Positions 17,340 to 26,149 of a stretch of 64,000 nt of DNA are shown one piece after another. A model generated the notes under the pieces. It was not told where the DNA came from and searched no databases. It worked only from the letters and a program-made list of their open reading frames with translations. A program made the translations under genes and the position numbers. How positions within the stretch are numbered: the first letter of the stretch is position 1; each line of letters begins with the position of its first letter. Source of the stretch: Gemmatimonadales bacterium (GTDB lineage: Bacteria; Gemmatimonadota; Gemmatimonadetes; Longimicrobiales; Gaopeijiaceae); contig CP070829.1 of NCBI GenBank assembly GCA_020344755.1, forward strand, positions 327,323 through 391,322. Reading direction: 5' to 3'.

Positions 17340-18599
17340 TCAGCGGATCCGGACCCGGTCGTAGCCGTCGTACTGGGACATATCCGAGAGGATGACCACA
17401 TCCCCGGGAGACAGTCCTTCCCTGATCTCGATCTCGTTCACCGAGCTGGCCCCCAGGAGCACCGCGATTCGCTCCGCGTGCTCTCCATCCGGCGTCAACC
17501 GGAAGAGGCTGACCCGCTGATTGGCCTGCCCGAACTGCGGCCGTCCGACGTAGACCACGTCGTCGAGGCGCTCGATGATGACGTTCCCGTCCACGCTCAA
17601 GTCCGGCCGCGCGCTGGGCGGGAGAGGCGTGGGAAGGCTGACGTCGATGGTCACAGTTCCCTGCCGGACCGCGGGATCGATCCGGGTCACGCGACCCTGG
17701 ATGGTGTCCGAGCGGGTGTCTACCAGCGCGGTCTGGCCCACGACGATCTCCTGGGCCTGGGTCTGGGTGATGCGAATCTCCGCCTTCAGGCGCCCGGGAA
17801 CCACGATGCGGGCAAGTTCCTGACCCGAAAGCACGTACTGCCCCTCCTGGAGGGGGTTCGCCACCGGCGAGAGAATCCCGGCGTTCGGGGCCCGGACCAC
17901 AAGCGAGGCAAGGCGGTCCTGGTTGAACTCCACCTGGTCCTGAAGGCGTTCCACCTGGAGCGCCTGGGCGGCCAGCTGGTCCGCCTGGCCCTCCTGCATC
18001 ACCTGGAGCCTGCGCTCTTCGAGGTCCAAGCGGATCTCGTACTCCTCCACGGCCTCCCGGGTGCGCTCGAGCTCCGCCCGAGCCACCAGATCCGGATTGG
18101 TGTCGAAGAGCCGTTGGTTGGTCTCGTAATCCCTGCGGGCCTGGGCCAGCTGCGTCCGGAGCGTGGCGACGGCCCCCTCCTGCTGCAGCTCCTGGGTCCG
18201 GAGGTTGCTCCGCAGCTGCAGGAGAGAGGCCTGCGCCTGGGAGAGCTGGGTCTGCGCCTGGAGCAGCTGCATGTTCACGTCCGGATTCGACATCTCCAGG
18301 ATGACGTCCCCCTCCTCCACGTTCGTCCCCGGCAGGAGGTGGATCCGTTCCACCCGCCCGTTGGTGACCGCCGTGATGAAGCGAGCGTCTTCCGGAACAA
18401 GCGTTCCGGGTCCCCGGATCTGCCGGACCAGTGTGCCCCGCTTCACGGTGTCCCGCCATACCACCGCCGAGTCCACCGCCGGCGCGGCGGGATCGAGCGA
18501 GCGGAAGAAGAGGGTCAGGCCCACAAGGGCGACGGCACCCACCGCGATCCAGACGGAGCGCTTCCGCTTCTTGGGCTTGGTGTCTCGGATGATGTCCAC
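17340..18599 (-). CDS. HlyD/MacA-type periplasmic adaptor protein
   Basis: This 419-residue membrane-fusion protein has a basic N-terminus (KPKKRKR), one membrane anchor (about 15-33), and a lipoyl half-motif with GRVERIHLLPGTNVEEGDVILEM near 80-105. A long coiled-coil hairpin rich in Q, L and E runs about 108-235, and the second lipoyl half is VVRAPNAGILSPV. Beta-barrel and membrane-proximal domains follow. It would bridge an inner-membrane pump to the TolC-type channel encoded just upstream. It starts with GTG at 18599, with GAGAG about nine bases before it. Confidence 0.92.
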   Translation of the reverse strand: MDIIRDTKPKKRKRSVWIAVGAVALVGLTLFFRSLDPAAPAVDSAVVWRDTVKRGTLVRQIRGPGTLVPEDARFITAVTNGRVERIHLLPGTNVEEGDVILEMSNPDVNMQLLQAQTQLSQAQASLLQLRSNLRTQELQQEGAVATLRTQLAQARRDYETNQRLFDTNPDLVARAELERTREAVEEYEIRLDLEERRLQVMQEGQADQLAAQALQVERLQDQVEFNQDRLASLVVRAPNAGILSPVANPLQEGQYVLSGQELARIVVPGRLKAEIRITQTQAQEIVVGQTALVDTRSDTIQGRVTRIDPAVRQGTVTIDVSLPTPLPPSARPDLSVDGNVIIERLDDVVYVGRPQFGQANQRVSLFRLTPDGEHAERIAVLLGASSVNEIEIREGLSPGDVVILSDMSQYDGYDRVRIR

Positions 18600-18664
18600 G
18601 GGAATATCTCTCGGTGCAATCGATCGTTGTCGTATGCTCTCAAACGGCGCTCAGCGGCGTGCGG

Positions 18665-20233
18665 TCAGCCCCCCGCCCCATCGTCTTCACCCAACCCACC
18701 ACCTGGGCGGAGGGACCGACCGGTGGCCGCCTCCAGAACCACCAGCGCCTGGTGGAATCCGTACTGTGCGTTCAGGTAGTCCCGCTCCGCGGTGCTGAGC
18801 GAGGTCTCCGCGTCCTGCAGATCCAGGATCGACGTGTTCCCCACCGCGTAGCGCTGACGAGCCTGCTCCAGCTGCTGCCGCGCGAGCTCCAGGTTGCGCG
18901 CTTCGATCTCGGTGCTACGGTGCGCCGACCGCACATCGTCCAGCGCCTGCGTGATGGCGGTCGTGAGACGAAGCTCCTCGGCCCGGAGGTCGTGCGCGGC
19001 ATCTCGGGCTGCGGCCTCTGCCTGCTCCACCTGACGTTGGCGCGAGAACCCCTGGAAGACCGGGACGCTCACACGGAGCTGCAAGGTCAGCGGGTTCTTC
19101 GTGAAATCGAAGGGAAAGACCTGATTTTGGGAAAGCGCCGCGTCCCCGATCGCCGGGGTGTAGACGTACCGGGAACAGTCCTGGGGTGCGTAGGCCGGAA
19201 GCCCTCCCGGAATCGCCGAATCGATGGCGTTGAAGTTCTGACACGAGGCCAACTGGCTGTCGTACTTTCCTTCCACGCTGTTGCGGATGAAGTCTTCGTT
19301 CCGGGCCTGGAGAGCGTTTCCGGAAAAGGCCGTTGTGAGACTGAGCGACGGCAGATAGCTGCTCCAGGCCTGCTTCACCTGGGCCCCCTGGGCGTCCTCG
19401 GTGGCGCGGAAGGAGCGCAGCGAAGGATGCCGGGCCATGGCGTCCGTGATCAGGTCGGCCGGGGACCAGGGCGGCTCGAAGATGACGAACTCACTCACCA
19501 ACTCCACATCACCGTCCATCCCCGTGCCCAGCTGCTCCATGAGGCGGAGTCGCTCGGCCCGGTGGTCCCGTTCCGCATTCAGGAGGGCGATTTCGGCGCG
19601 CCCCAGCGTCACCTCCGCCTGGATCGCCTCGGTGCCCGCCGCCGCCCCCGCGGCCACCCGGGTTCGGACGATCTCCAGGTTCTGCGCTGCTCGCTCCTGC
19701 TGGTCCAGGGCCACCCGGACCGCGTCCCGGGCCCTGAGAGCCGTCATGTACTGCAGCGTGACGAGCTGCTGCATGTTGAACCGAGCGGCGTCGATCCCCG
19801 CGCTCACGGAGCGGGCATTCGCCCGTGCGCTGGGGAGGGCATAGAGGGTGCGGCCGTCCAGCGTCCAGTTGAGGGAGAGGCTGTAGCTGGAGCTGTACCA
19901 GTCGGTGCTCTGGGCCCCGAAATCGAGGGTCCCGATCCGCTGGACACCGGCCTCGGTGTACGCCGCGCTCCCGCTGGCGATCGCGGAGGGAAGAAAGCTC
20001 GCGTAGGCCTCACGGACCTGCCAGTCTGCCGCGGCCTGGTCGTTTGCGCGCCGAAGGTAGACCGGGTTGTTCCGCTCCGCGATCTCCAGCGCCTCCTGAA
20101 GGCTGAGCTGCCGCGCCTCCTGGGCCGCCAGGGAGGTCGCCAGGAGGCTTCCGAGAAGCTGTGCCGCCACGAACCACATCCGCCGGTGCGCCACGCCACC
20201 CCTCACCTCAACCCGAATCCCGCTCTTCCTCAC
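18665..20233 (-). CDS. TolC-family outer-membrane efflux protein (first copy)
   Basis: This 522-residue protein has a signal peptide ending in SLAAQ and two outer-membrane efflux repeats. Each repeat is made of long alpha-helices with LSLQEALEIAERNNP at the first and a QALDDVRSAHRSTEIEARNLELARQQLEQARQ-like helix in the second (only in part typical). The family forms trimeric channels across the outer membrane and periplasm. The GTG start has GGGAGG five bases upstream. It leads the export operon with the adaptor and ABC ATPase, under a possible sigma-54 promoter. Confidence 0.92.
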   Translation of the reverse strand: MRKSGIRVEVRGGVAHRRMWFVAAQLLGSLLATSLAAQEARQLSLQEALEIAERNNPVYLRRANDQAAADWQVREAYASFLPSAIASGSAAYTEAGVQRIGTLDFGAQSTDWYSSSYSLSLNWTLDGRTLYALPSARANARSVSAGIDAARFNMQQLVTLQYMTALRARDAVRVALDQQERAAQNLEIVRTRVAAGAAAGTEAIQAEVTLGRAEIALLNAERDHRAERLRLMEQLGTGMDGDVELVSEFVIFEPPWSPADLITDAMARHPSLRSFRATEDAQGAQVKQAWSSYLPSLSLTTAFSGNALQARNEDFIRNSVEGKYDSQLASCQNFNAIDSAIPGGLPAYAPQDCSRYVYTPAIGDAALSQNQVFPFDFTKNPLTLQLRVSVPVFQGFSRQRQVEQAEAAARDAAHDLRAEELRLTTAITQALDDVRSAHRSTEIEARNLELARQQLEQARQRYAVGNTSILDLQDAETSLSTAERDYLNAQYGFHQALVVLEAATGRSLRPGGGLGEDDGAGG

Positions 20234-20686
20234 CGTGACCTCCCGCCGTCACCTGGTTCGCGAATCCCCAACGAAGGAAATCCACCCCGATCGACCCCGG
20301 AATCCACCGGCATCCACCCCGCGATTTCACCACCCATCGACCGGGGCGGGTCTCCCTCTGGGCCCTGCATAAGGGAAGGACCGTGCCAGAAAATGGTGTC
20401 CGTCCTATATCTCATGACAACAACACCTTGACTCGATTCACCTGAAGTGCTGTCCTCCGGGTGGATGGGCGGTTCTGGGATCGCTCGTCCCATTTCCGGA
20501 CACCTTTCAGCCTCCCGGCGCCCCCACGGTCCTGGGCCCTCCCGGTTTCAGCCGGACCGAAACGTCGGCCTCGGGAGCCCGTATGGAGGTGAGTCCCACG
20601 GACCCCCGTGAGCCCGGCAGCGACCGGCGCATGAACCCGATCCGTGGGTCGGCGCGGTCCGCTACCACTCCCCTCTCGAGGTTGTC
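20234..20686. other. Divergent intergenic region between the tolC-type gene and the 20687 gene
   Basis: This is the longest gene-free stretch of the window. It contains a sigma-54-like element, an 8-base inverted pair GGTGTCCG (20395-20402) and CGGACACC (20497-20504), a TTGACT box on plus at 20428 without a good -10, and locally AT-richer sequence near 20391-20430. I see no credible gene in it. Confidence 0.6.
20373..20389 (-). promoter_or_regulatory. Candidate sigma-54 promoter upstream of the TolC-HlyD-ABC operon
   Basis: On the minus strand CTGGCACGGTCCTTCCC matches the -24 half of the sigma-54 consensus perfectly (YTGGCACG). After the correct spacing it has a partial -12 half (TTCCC instead of TTGCW). 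It would start transcription about 130 bases before the GTG at 20233. The sigma-54 activator gene in the same locus supports it. The missing -12 G weakens it. Confidence 0.42.
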
Positions 20687-21283
20687 ATGGCCACCTTCCC
20701 CGCTTTCCATCCCGCCGGCACCCGCTTCGGGCCCGGGAGCAAGCTCCCGCGACTCCTGGTGATCTTCCTTGCGGTCGCCGGATGGTCCTTGACCCTCCCC
20801 TTGCCGGCGTCGGCACAGGGCGGGGCTTCGGCCCCCTGCAGCGCCCCCGAGTACCGTGCGTTCGACTTCTGGATCGGGGAGTGGGACGTGTTCTCCCCCG
20901 ACGGCCGCAAGGTGGGAGCGAACGCGATCCGCTCCACCATGGGCGGATGCGTGCTCCACGAGAGCTACGACGGACAACAGGGATTCCACGGCGAGAGCTT
21001 CAATTCGTGGGATGCTCTCCGGGGGGTCTGGCATCAGTCGTGGATGGACAACTCCGGGACCGTCCTCCTCATCGAGGGCGGGGTGCGGGACGGGGCAATG
21101 GTCCTGGAGGGCACCACCATGGGAGCAGACGGTGCGACGGTGTTGAACCGCATCACCTGGACTGTGCTGAACGAGTCTGGGGACCGGGTTCGGCAGCATT
21201 GGCAGGCTTCCACCGATGGAGGCGAGACCTGGACCCAAGTCTTCGACGGGGAATACCGGCGAAGGAGCCTCCCCTCCCGCTAG
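20687..21283 (+). CDS. Exported hypothetical protein, DUF1579-like
   Basis: This is a 198-residue protein with a long basic N-terminus, a signal segment (about 22-43) and cleavage near ASAQG. The mature part has FDFWIGEWDVFSPDGRKVG, ANAIRSTMGGCVLHESY and a C-terminal WTQVFDGEYRR. This resembles the DUF1579 group of beta-barrel, lipocalin-like proteins of unknown function. The ATG has GAGG six bases upstream. It stands alone before the MurB-like gene, 84 bases away. Confidence 0.7.
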   Translation: MATFPAFHPAGTRFGPGSKLPRLLVIFLAVAGWSLTLPLPASAQGGASAPCSAPEYRAFDFWIGEWDVFSPDGRKVGANAIRSTMGGCVLHESYDGQQGFHGESFNSWDALRGVWHQSWMDNSGTVLLIEGGVRDGAMVLEGTTMGADGATVLNRITWTVLNESGDRVRQHWQASTDGGETWTQVFDGEYRRRSLPSR

Positions 21284-21367
21284 TTCCGTGCCTGCGCCGG
21301 CCGGGTACCGGACGGTTCCGGCGGCCCGGGGGGATGGCTATCTTCCCCCGCCCCCAACCCTCGAGCC

Positions 21368-22327
21368 ATGGCACACGACCCCTATCGAGACTTCCTCCGG
21401 GCGCTACCTCCGGAGTCCATTGTACAGCGCCGGGTCTCCCTGGCCCCCTTCACCACCTTCCGCATCGGGGGCCCGGCGGACCTTCTCGTTCGGGCCGGGA
21501 CGCCGGAGTCCCTGGCCGCGGCGATCCAGGCCGCACGGTCGAGCGGCGTCCCCCACTTCCTCCTGGGCCGGGGCGCGAACCTCCTTGTGGGCGACCAGGG
21601 CTTCCGGGGCGTCGTGATCCGAAGCGAAGCGCCCCCGGAGGGGGACGGGCTCGGTGGGATCCACTTCCTCGACGAGGTCACGGTCCGAGCTGCAGCCGGA
21701 GTGGAGACCTTCCCGGATCTCATTCTGGCCACGGTGGAGAGGGGGCTGGCCGGACTGCACCATTACGTGGGCATCCCCTCGACGGTGGGTGGTGCCCTGT
21801 GGCAGAACCTCCATTTCCTTTCACCGGACCGGAAACGGACCTGCTTCATCGAGGAGGTCCTCGCCGGCGCGGAGATCCTCACGGCGGAGGGAGAACGGAG
21901 AAGGGTTGGAGTGGAGTATTTCGAGTTCGGATACGACGACTCCATTCTCCACCACCGAGCCGACGTCGTGCTGTCCGCCGACTTCCGCCTGCAACCCGCC
22001 CCCGTGGAGGAGCTGCGGGCCGTCATCCGATCCAATCTGGAGTGGCGGGACGAACGTCACCCGGACCTCTGGCTCTACCCGTCGGCCGGATCCGTCTTCC
22101 AGAAAATCGACGGGATCGGAGCCGGGCGCCTGATCGACGAGGTGGGGTTGAAGGGTCACGTGCTCGGGGCCGCCGGAATCTTCCACAAGCATGCGAACAT
22201 CATCGTGAATCTCGGGGGGGCCCGGGCCGCGGAGGTGCGGCAGCTCATGGACCTGGCTCAAACCACCGTGGCCCGGGAGTTGGGCTACGACCTTGTGCCG
22301 GAGATCGGGCTCGTCGGAGAATTCTGA
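21368..22327 (+). CDS. murB: MurB-like FAD enzyme with altered active-site residues
   Basis: This is a 319-residue protein of the UDP-N-acetylenolpyruvoylglucosamine reductase family, the NADPH-dependent step that makes UDP-MurNAc for peptidoglycan. FAD-binding motifs FTTFRIGGPADLL and LLGRGANLLVGDQGF, YVGIPSTVGGALWQN, the catalytic serine in SAGSVFQK and the terminal glutamate in LVPEIGLVGEF are visible. Two positions differ from the norm. The family YRxS motif, which supplies a substrate-binding arginine, reads YDDS, and the usual MNAG after GGA is LWQNLH. No cell-wall neighbours are nearby. It may be the true MurB of a divergent lineage or a paralogue with another substrate. Confidence 0.82.
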   Translation: MAHDPYRDFLRALPPESIVQRRVSLAPFTTFRIGGPADLLVRAGTPESLAAAIQAARSSGVPHFLLGRGANLLVGDQGFRGVVIRSEAPPEGDGLGGIHFLDEVTVRAAAGVETFPDLILATVERGLAGLHHYVGIPSTVGGALWQNLHFLSPDRKRTCFIEEVLAGAEILTAEGERRRVGVEYFEFGYDDSILHHRADVVLSADFRLQPAPVEELRAVIRSNLEWRDERHPDLWLYPSAGSVFQKIDGIGAGRLIDEVGLKGHVLGAAGIFHKHANIIVNLGGARAAEVRQLMDLAQTTVARELGYDLVPEIGLVGEF

Positions 22328-22340
22328 GCCGCCCAGGGCT

Positions 22341-23039
22341 TCAGGCCATGGACAGTTCCGCCGCCACGGATCGCAGGGTCTCCGGCTCCAACAGGTGCCC
22401 GAGGGGGTGCCAGCGCTCCTCGAGGGTGACCCCCATCCGCTCCACCTGGCCACTCTGACGCTCCAACAGGGCGGGGGTCACGTGGACGTCCTGCCTCCCC
22501 TGCACCGACACGATCCTCATGGATGCATAGCGGTCGCGGGCCCGGTCGAGATCCAGGTCCGGAGGCAAGACCTCTCCCCAGAGCACCATCCCGCGAAGGG
22601 CACTGGTCCCATACGCCGCCCAACGGGCCACGGTGTGGCACCCCTGCGAGAATCCCAAGCCCACCACCGATACGGGGGCGGGCAGCCCGCCCTCGACATG
22701 CCGCAGCAGGAGATCCAGGTAGCGGACGTAGTCGGAGATCTCCACCTCCCGGTCTTCGCGGGTCATCCAGGTCCCCCCCACCCGCGACTCCTCCCCGTGC
22801 CGTCCGGACGGATCCCCCACGTAGAAGCGATTCAACGCCTCCGGTGCCACGATGAGCCGCCAGGGCCGGGAAAGGTCGCGGAACCGGCGGATGAACTGGG
22901 GTGCGAGCTGGCGGTACCCGTGCAGGACCACCCAGACCTCCCGGACCGCGGGCCCAGGGCTCCCGAGGAGGGCATACCGGGCCGTCCGGGGCACCTGGAG
23001 ATGGTGCATGGAGGCCTGGGGAGCGTCTCCCACGGTCAC
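22341..23039 (-). CDS. Alpha/beta hydrolase, phospholipase/carboxylesterase type
   Basis: This 232-residue hydrolase has an oxyanion strand VVLHGYRQLA, nucleophile motif GLGFSQG, the acid in SVQGRQDVHV and the histidine in HPLGHLL. Overall it resembles the small carboxylesterase/phospholipase family. There is no signal peptide, so it is cytoplasmic. The GTG start overlaps the stop of the membrane protein gene (GTGA). It converges with the MurB-like gene, 13 bases apart. The substrate cannot be told. Confidence 0.85.
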   Translation of the reverse strand: MTVGDAPQASMHHLQVPRTARYALLGSPGPAVREVWVVLHGYRQLAPQFIRRFRDLSRPWRLIVAPEALNRFYVGDPSGRHGEESRVGGTWMTREDREVEISDYVRYLDLLLRHVEGGLPAPVSVVGLGFSQGCHTVARWAAYGTSALRGMVLWGEVLPPDLDLDRARDRYASMRIVSVQGRQDVHVTPALLERQSGQVERMGVTLEERWHPLGHLLEPETLRSVAAELSMA

Positions 23040-23428
23040 CCCAGGAAGCGGCTCACCGTGTACGCCAACGTTCCCACGTGGGCCACCAGAAAGACGCAGA
23101 GCGCCCTTCGCGCCCAGGTCCTATCGACCATCCGCAGGTTCCGCAGCACGAGCCACGCGGCGGGAATGGACAACCACCCGAGGACCGGAATGAGGTGGTC
23201 CGCCACGGCCGGAACGGGGTCCAGGATCCGGCTCGGGCGATCCAGGATCCCGGTGGTTCGAAGGAGCCACCGGACCGACCACGGATAGAGCGCCATGAAG
23301 ACCGGGGCGGCCAGCACCGCGTTGACGAAGAACCAGCCCCCAGCCCGCGTCTCCACCCAGGGGACCTCTCCACCCTCCCGCCCTGCGTCGCCTCCCGGGC
23401 CCGGGATCTCCTTCACGGTGTGGATCAT
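23036..23428 (-). CDS. Small membrane protein of unknown function
   Basis: This is a 130-residue protein with a soluble N-terminal 30 residues and about three hydrophobic segments (near 32-50, 72-95 and 106-125). I recognise no family. The ATG directly abuts the stop of the LON-domain gene, and the stop overlaps the hydrolase start, so the three genes form one tight unit. Confidence 0.6.
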   Translation of the reverse strand: MIHTVKEIPGPGGDAGREGGEVPWVETRAGGWFFVNAVLAAPVFMALYPWSVRWLLRTTGILDRPSRILDPVPAVADHLIPVLGWLSIPAAWLVLRNLRMVDRTWARRALCVFLVAHVGTLAYTVSRFLG

Positions 23429-24019
23429 CTACGCTCGGTCCACGGCAGCCTGGAAGACCGCGTCGAGGCGCTCCAGGCGGTGGGTCTCCTGTCGAAGTTC
23501 CAGGAAGGACTGCTGCCAGCGCGTGTCGATCTGCACCAGCGGCGCCAACTGGAAGGAAAGATCGCAGGAGAGGTCGAGGTCCGGGAGTTCCTCGGGCGGC
23601 TCCTCCATGCTGGCCACCACCGCGTCGAAGAGCTCCAGGGTCTGCCGTCGGGCCACCTGGATCGCGTCGGAGCGAGGGTGGGAGAGGTCCAGGTAGGGCC
23701 TCACCTCAGCCTCGTAGTAGAGCGTCCTCTGTTCCATGCCGTGCACGATCTCGAAGCGTGCATCGCAGCGCACCAGGATCAGGGAGCGTCCGTCCGGGAG
23801 GGGCTGGTACTTGTCGATCCTCACCATGGAACCGACGCGGGATTCCTCCAACAGGAACGGGCCCTGGTCATCCGAGTCGTGGTGGATCAACCCGAACCGC
23901 CGGTCGTGTTCGAGGCAGTAGGCCACCATGCTGCGGTACCTGGCCTCGAAGATGTGCAGCGGCATGAGTGCTCCGGGAAAGAGCACCACCGGCAGAGGAA
24001 AGAGTGGGACGACTTCCAT
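23429..24019 (-). CDS. LON substrate-binding-domain protein
   Basis: This 196-residue protein consists only of the Lon protease N-terminal domain. It opens with VPLFPLPVVLFPGALMPLHIFEARYR and continues with VGSMVRIDKYQPLPDGRSLI and a helical C-terminal part. There is no AAA+ or protease domain. Such proteins are widespread and may recognise unfolded or specific substrates. It heads a three-gene unit with a membrane protein and an alpha/beta hydrolase. Confidence 0.88.
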   Translation of the reverse strand: MEVVPLFPLPVVLFPGALMPLHIFEARYRSMVAYCLEHDRRFGLIHHDSDDQGPFLLEESRVGSMVRIDKYQPLPDGRSLILVRCDARFEIVHGMEQRTLYYEAEVRPYLDLSHPRSDAIQVARRQTLELFDAVVASMEEPPEELPDLDLSCDLSFQLAPLVQIDTRWQQSFLELRQETHRLERLDAVFQAAVDRA

Positions 24020-24132
24020 GGCGCCGCGTTACACCTGGGCAGGACTGAGGTTCGAACGACGTGGCACGGAATGACCGTGCCGAAGCCGCCAAACCCTTCT
24101 CCTGTCAGAAAGGTCCCCGGGCCTGCGGGCCG

Positions 24133-25491
24133 CTAGTCGTCCTCCACCTGCAGCCGGTGGAGCTCCCCCGCGAGCCGGAAGCGGATGCGCACCAGGAGAA
24201 GGAGGGCCACCACGGCCAGGCCCAACGCCAACCCCCACCAGAGTCCCTGGGCACCCATGCTCCCACGGAAGGCCAGCGCCACCCCCACCGGAAGCCCCGC
24301 CACCCAGAAGCCCAGCAAATTGAGGATCATGGGAATCCGCGTATCCCCCACACCTCGCAGGACCCCCATCGCCACCACCTGGAGGCCGTCGAAGACCTGA
24401 AAGAGGGCCGCGATGGGAAGGAGCGAGGCGGCCAGGGCGACCACCGGGAGGTCCGAGGAGTAGATGCGGGCCAGCTTCTCCGGGATCAGGAAGAAGATCA
24501 CCATGGTGACCAGCATGAAGCCGGCCCCCACCAGCAGCCCGCCCAGAGCGGCCCGCCGGGCCCGGTCCGGGTCGGCCGCCCCCACGCCCCTCCCCACCAG
24601 CACCGCCGTGGCCTGGGACACCCCCAGGGGCACCATGAAGGTGAGGGCCGAGAGGTTCAGAGCGATCTGATGACCCGCCATGGAGACGGTTCCCAGGACC
24701 CCGATCAGGACCCCGGCAAGCCCGAAGGCGCCGTACTCCATCCCCATCTGAGCTCCGATGGGCACACCGACCCGGAGCATCCGGCCCAAGGGCCGCGGTC
24801 GGAGCGCCTCCCGACGGAACGGAAGCAGCTGTCCCCGCAGGAGACTCCACCCTATGACCAGCAGCCCCCCCGCCATCACCCCCCGGGACATGGACGAGGC
24901 CCACCCGGAGCCCACCGCGCCCAGTGCCGGGAACCCGAGGTTTCCGTAGACCAGGACCCAATTGAAGAAGACGTTGGCCAGGTTCGCCACCGCCATCGCG
25001 GCCAGGATGGGGAGGACGCGACCCTGGGCCTGAAGCGTCTGTCGAAAGACCAGGAAGAGGTAGAACGGGAGGAGCCCGGGGATGGTGGCGCGGGCGTAGC
25101 CAGCGGCGAGCGGGATGACCTCGCCGGGCTGCCGCGCCAGGACCAGAAGGGGTTCCGCCACCGCCAGCAGAACGGAGGCGGTGCCGGCGAGGGCTACGGC
25201 CAGCAGGATCGCCCGCTGTACCGCCCGGGCCGCACCTTCGGCGTCGCCGGCTCCCACCGCCTGGGAGACCACTGGATCCAGGGCGAAGAGGAGCCCCATG
25301 CCGAAGACGGCACAGGCGAAGAAGTAGATGTTCCCCAGGGCGACCCCGGCCAGATCCTGGGGGGAGACGTGGCCGACCATGATGGTGTCCACCACACCCA
25401 GGAGCATCATCCCGACCTGTACCGCAGCCACTGGCAGGGCCAGCCGCAGGAGCTCGGCGAACTCTTCTCGCCGTGGGAGATGGACGGTCAT
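24133..25491 (-). CDS. MATE-family multidrug/sodium antiporter
   Basis: This 452-residue, twelve-helix transporter is of the MATE type, exporting cationic drugs or metabolites in exchange for Na+ or H+. Typical motifs are LALPVAAVQVGMMLLGVVDTIMVGHVS near the N-terminus and the second-half counterpart VPLGVSQATAVLVGRGVGA. Length and symmetry are normal for a NorM-like protein. The gene stands alone, 39 bases before the stop of the next upstream gene. Confidence 0.92.
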   Translation of the reverse strand: MTVHLPRREEFAELLRLALPVAAVQVGMMLLGVVDTIMVGHVSPQDLAGVALGNIYFFACAVFGMGLLFALDPVVSQAVGAGDAEGAARAVQRAILLAVALAGTASVLLAVAEPLLVLARQPGEVIPLAAGYARATIPGLLPFYLFLVFRQTLQAQGRVLPILAAMAVANLANVFFNWVLVYGNLGFPALGAVGSGWASSMSRGVMAGGLLVIGWSLLRGQLLPFRREALRPRPLGRMLRVGVPIGAQMGMEYGAFGLAGVLIGVLGTVSMAGHQIALNLSALTFMVPLGVSQATAVLVGRGVGAADPDRARRAALGGLLVGAGFMLVTMVIFFLIPEKLARIYSSDLPVVALAASLLPIAALFQVFDGLQVVAMGVLRGVGDTRIPMILNLLGFWVAGLPVGVALAFRGSMGAQGLWWGLALGLAVVALLLLVRIRFRLAGELHRLQVEDD

Positions 25492-25530
25492 GCGGGACGG
25501 ATGGCGCGGCCGAGGGACGCCCTGGCCGGC

Positions 25531-26019
25531 TCAGCCCCTGCGCTCGGGATCACACCCCTCCCGTCGCCGGGTGTCCGCGAGCTGGAGGATCTTCCACCCA
25601 TCGGGGGTCATCGTCATGATGAAGACGTCGACCCCGCAGTGCTGGAAGGCCCCATCCACGAAGACGTTGTAAGGGGTCCAGGCCATGGCCAGGTTCCCGT
25701 CCACCAGGACCACTTCCTCGAAGGTGACCTCGTCGATGTAGACCTCCGCCCCTGCGACGTTGTTGATGAAGGACTCCACCGGCGTCTCCCGGGTGAGAGG
25801 CTCCCCCGAGGGATCCGGCACGGCCGTATGGAGCCGCGCGTCGGCGTGGAAGACCGACCGGAGCTTGGCCTCGTCCTTCTCCCGCATTCCGTCGAACAGC
25901 CGGGTGACTACCTCCAGGACCGCAGCCTCCGGAGCCTCCTGTGCACCGAGCCCCGAGGAGAAGAGCCCCACTGCCAAGACCGCCACGCCCACCGCACGGG
26001 CCAATCTCTCCATCTTCAT
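25531..26019 (-). CDS. Exported SnoaL/NTF2-like protein
   Basis: This is a 162-residue protein with a signal peptide (cut near GLGAQ) and an NTF2-like cone fold: VVTRLFDGMREKDEAKLRSVFHADARLHT, then AMAWTPYNVFVDGAFQHCGVDVF and GWKILQLADTRR. These proteins can be small enzymes or binding proteins; no specific catalytic pair is convincing. The ATG at 26019 gives a clean signal sequence. The longer in-frame ORF would cover the divergent gene upstream. Confidence 0.78.
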   Translation of the reverse strand: MKMERLARAVGVAVLAVGLFSSGLGAQEAPEAAVLEVVTRLFDGMREKDEAKLRSVFHADARLHTAVPDPSGEPLTRETPVESFINNVAGAEVYIDEVTFEEVVLVDGNLAMAWTPYNVFVDGAFQHCGVDVFIMTMTPDGWKILQLADTRRREGCDPERRG

Positions 26020-26149
26020 CGCTATCGCACTCCGGTACGGGTCTTCGTCTCGCCCCACGGCTGAAGGGCCGCCTGAATCTGAACGCAGGGACTTGCCCGT
26101 CAAACCCCCGAGCGCTGATCCTCCGGGGGTACCCGTGCCCGGAGGCCGA

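Noticed and set aside
20230-20493. An 87-codon minus frame upstream of the tolC-type gene
   Set aside because: No ribosome site, no family features, and it spans the promoter-like region.
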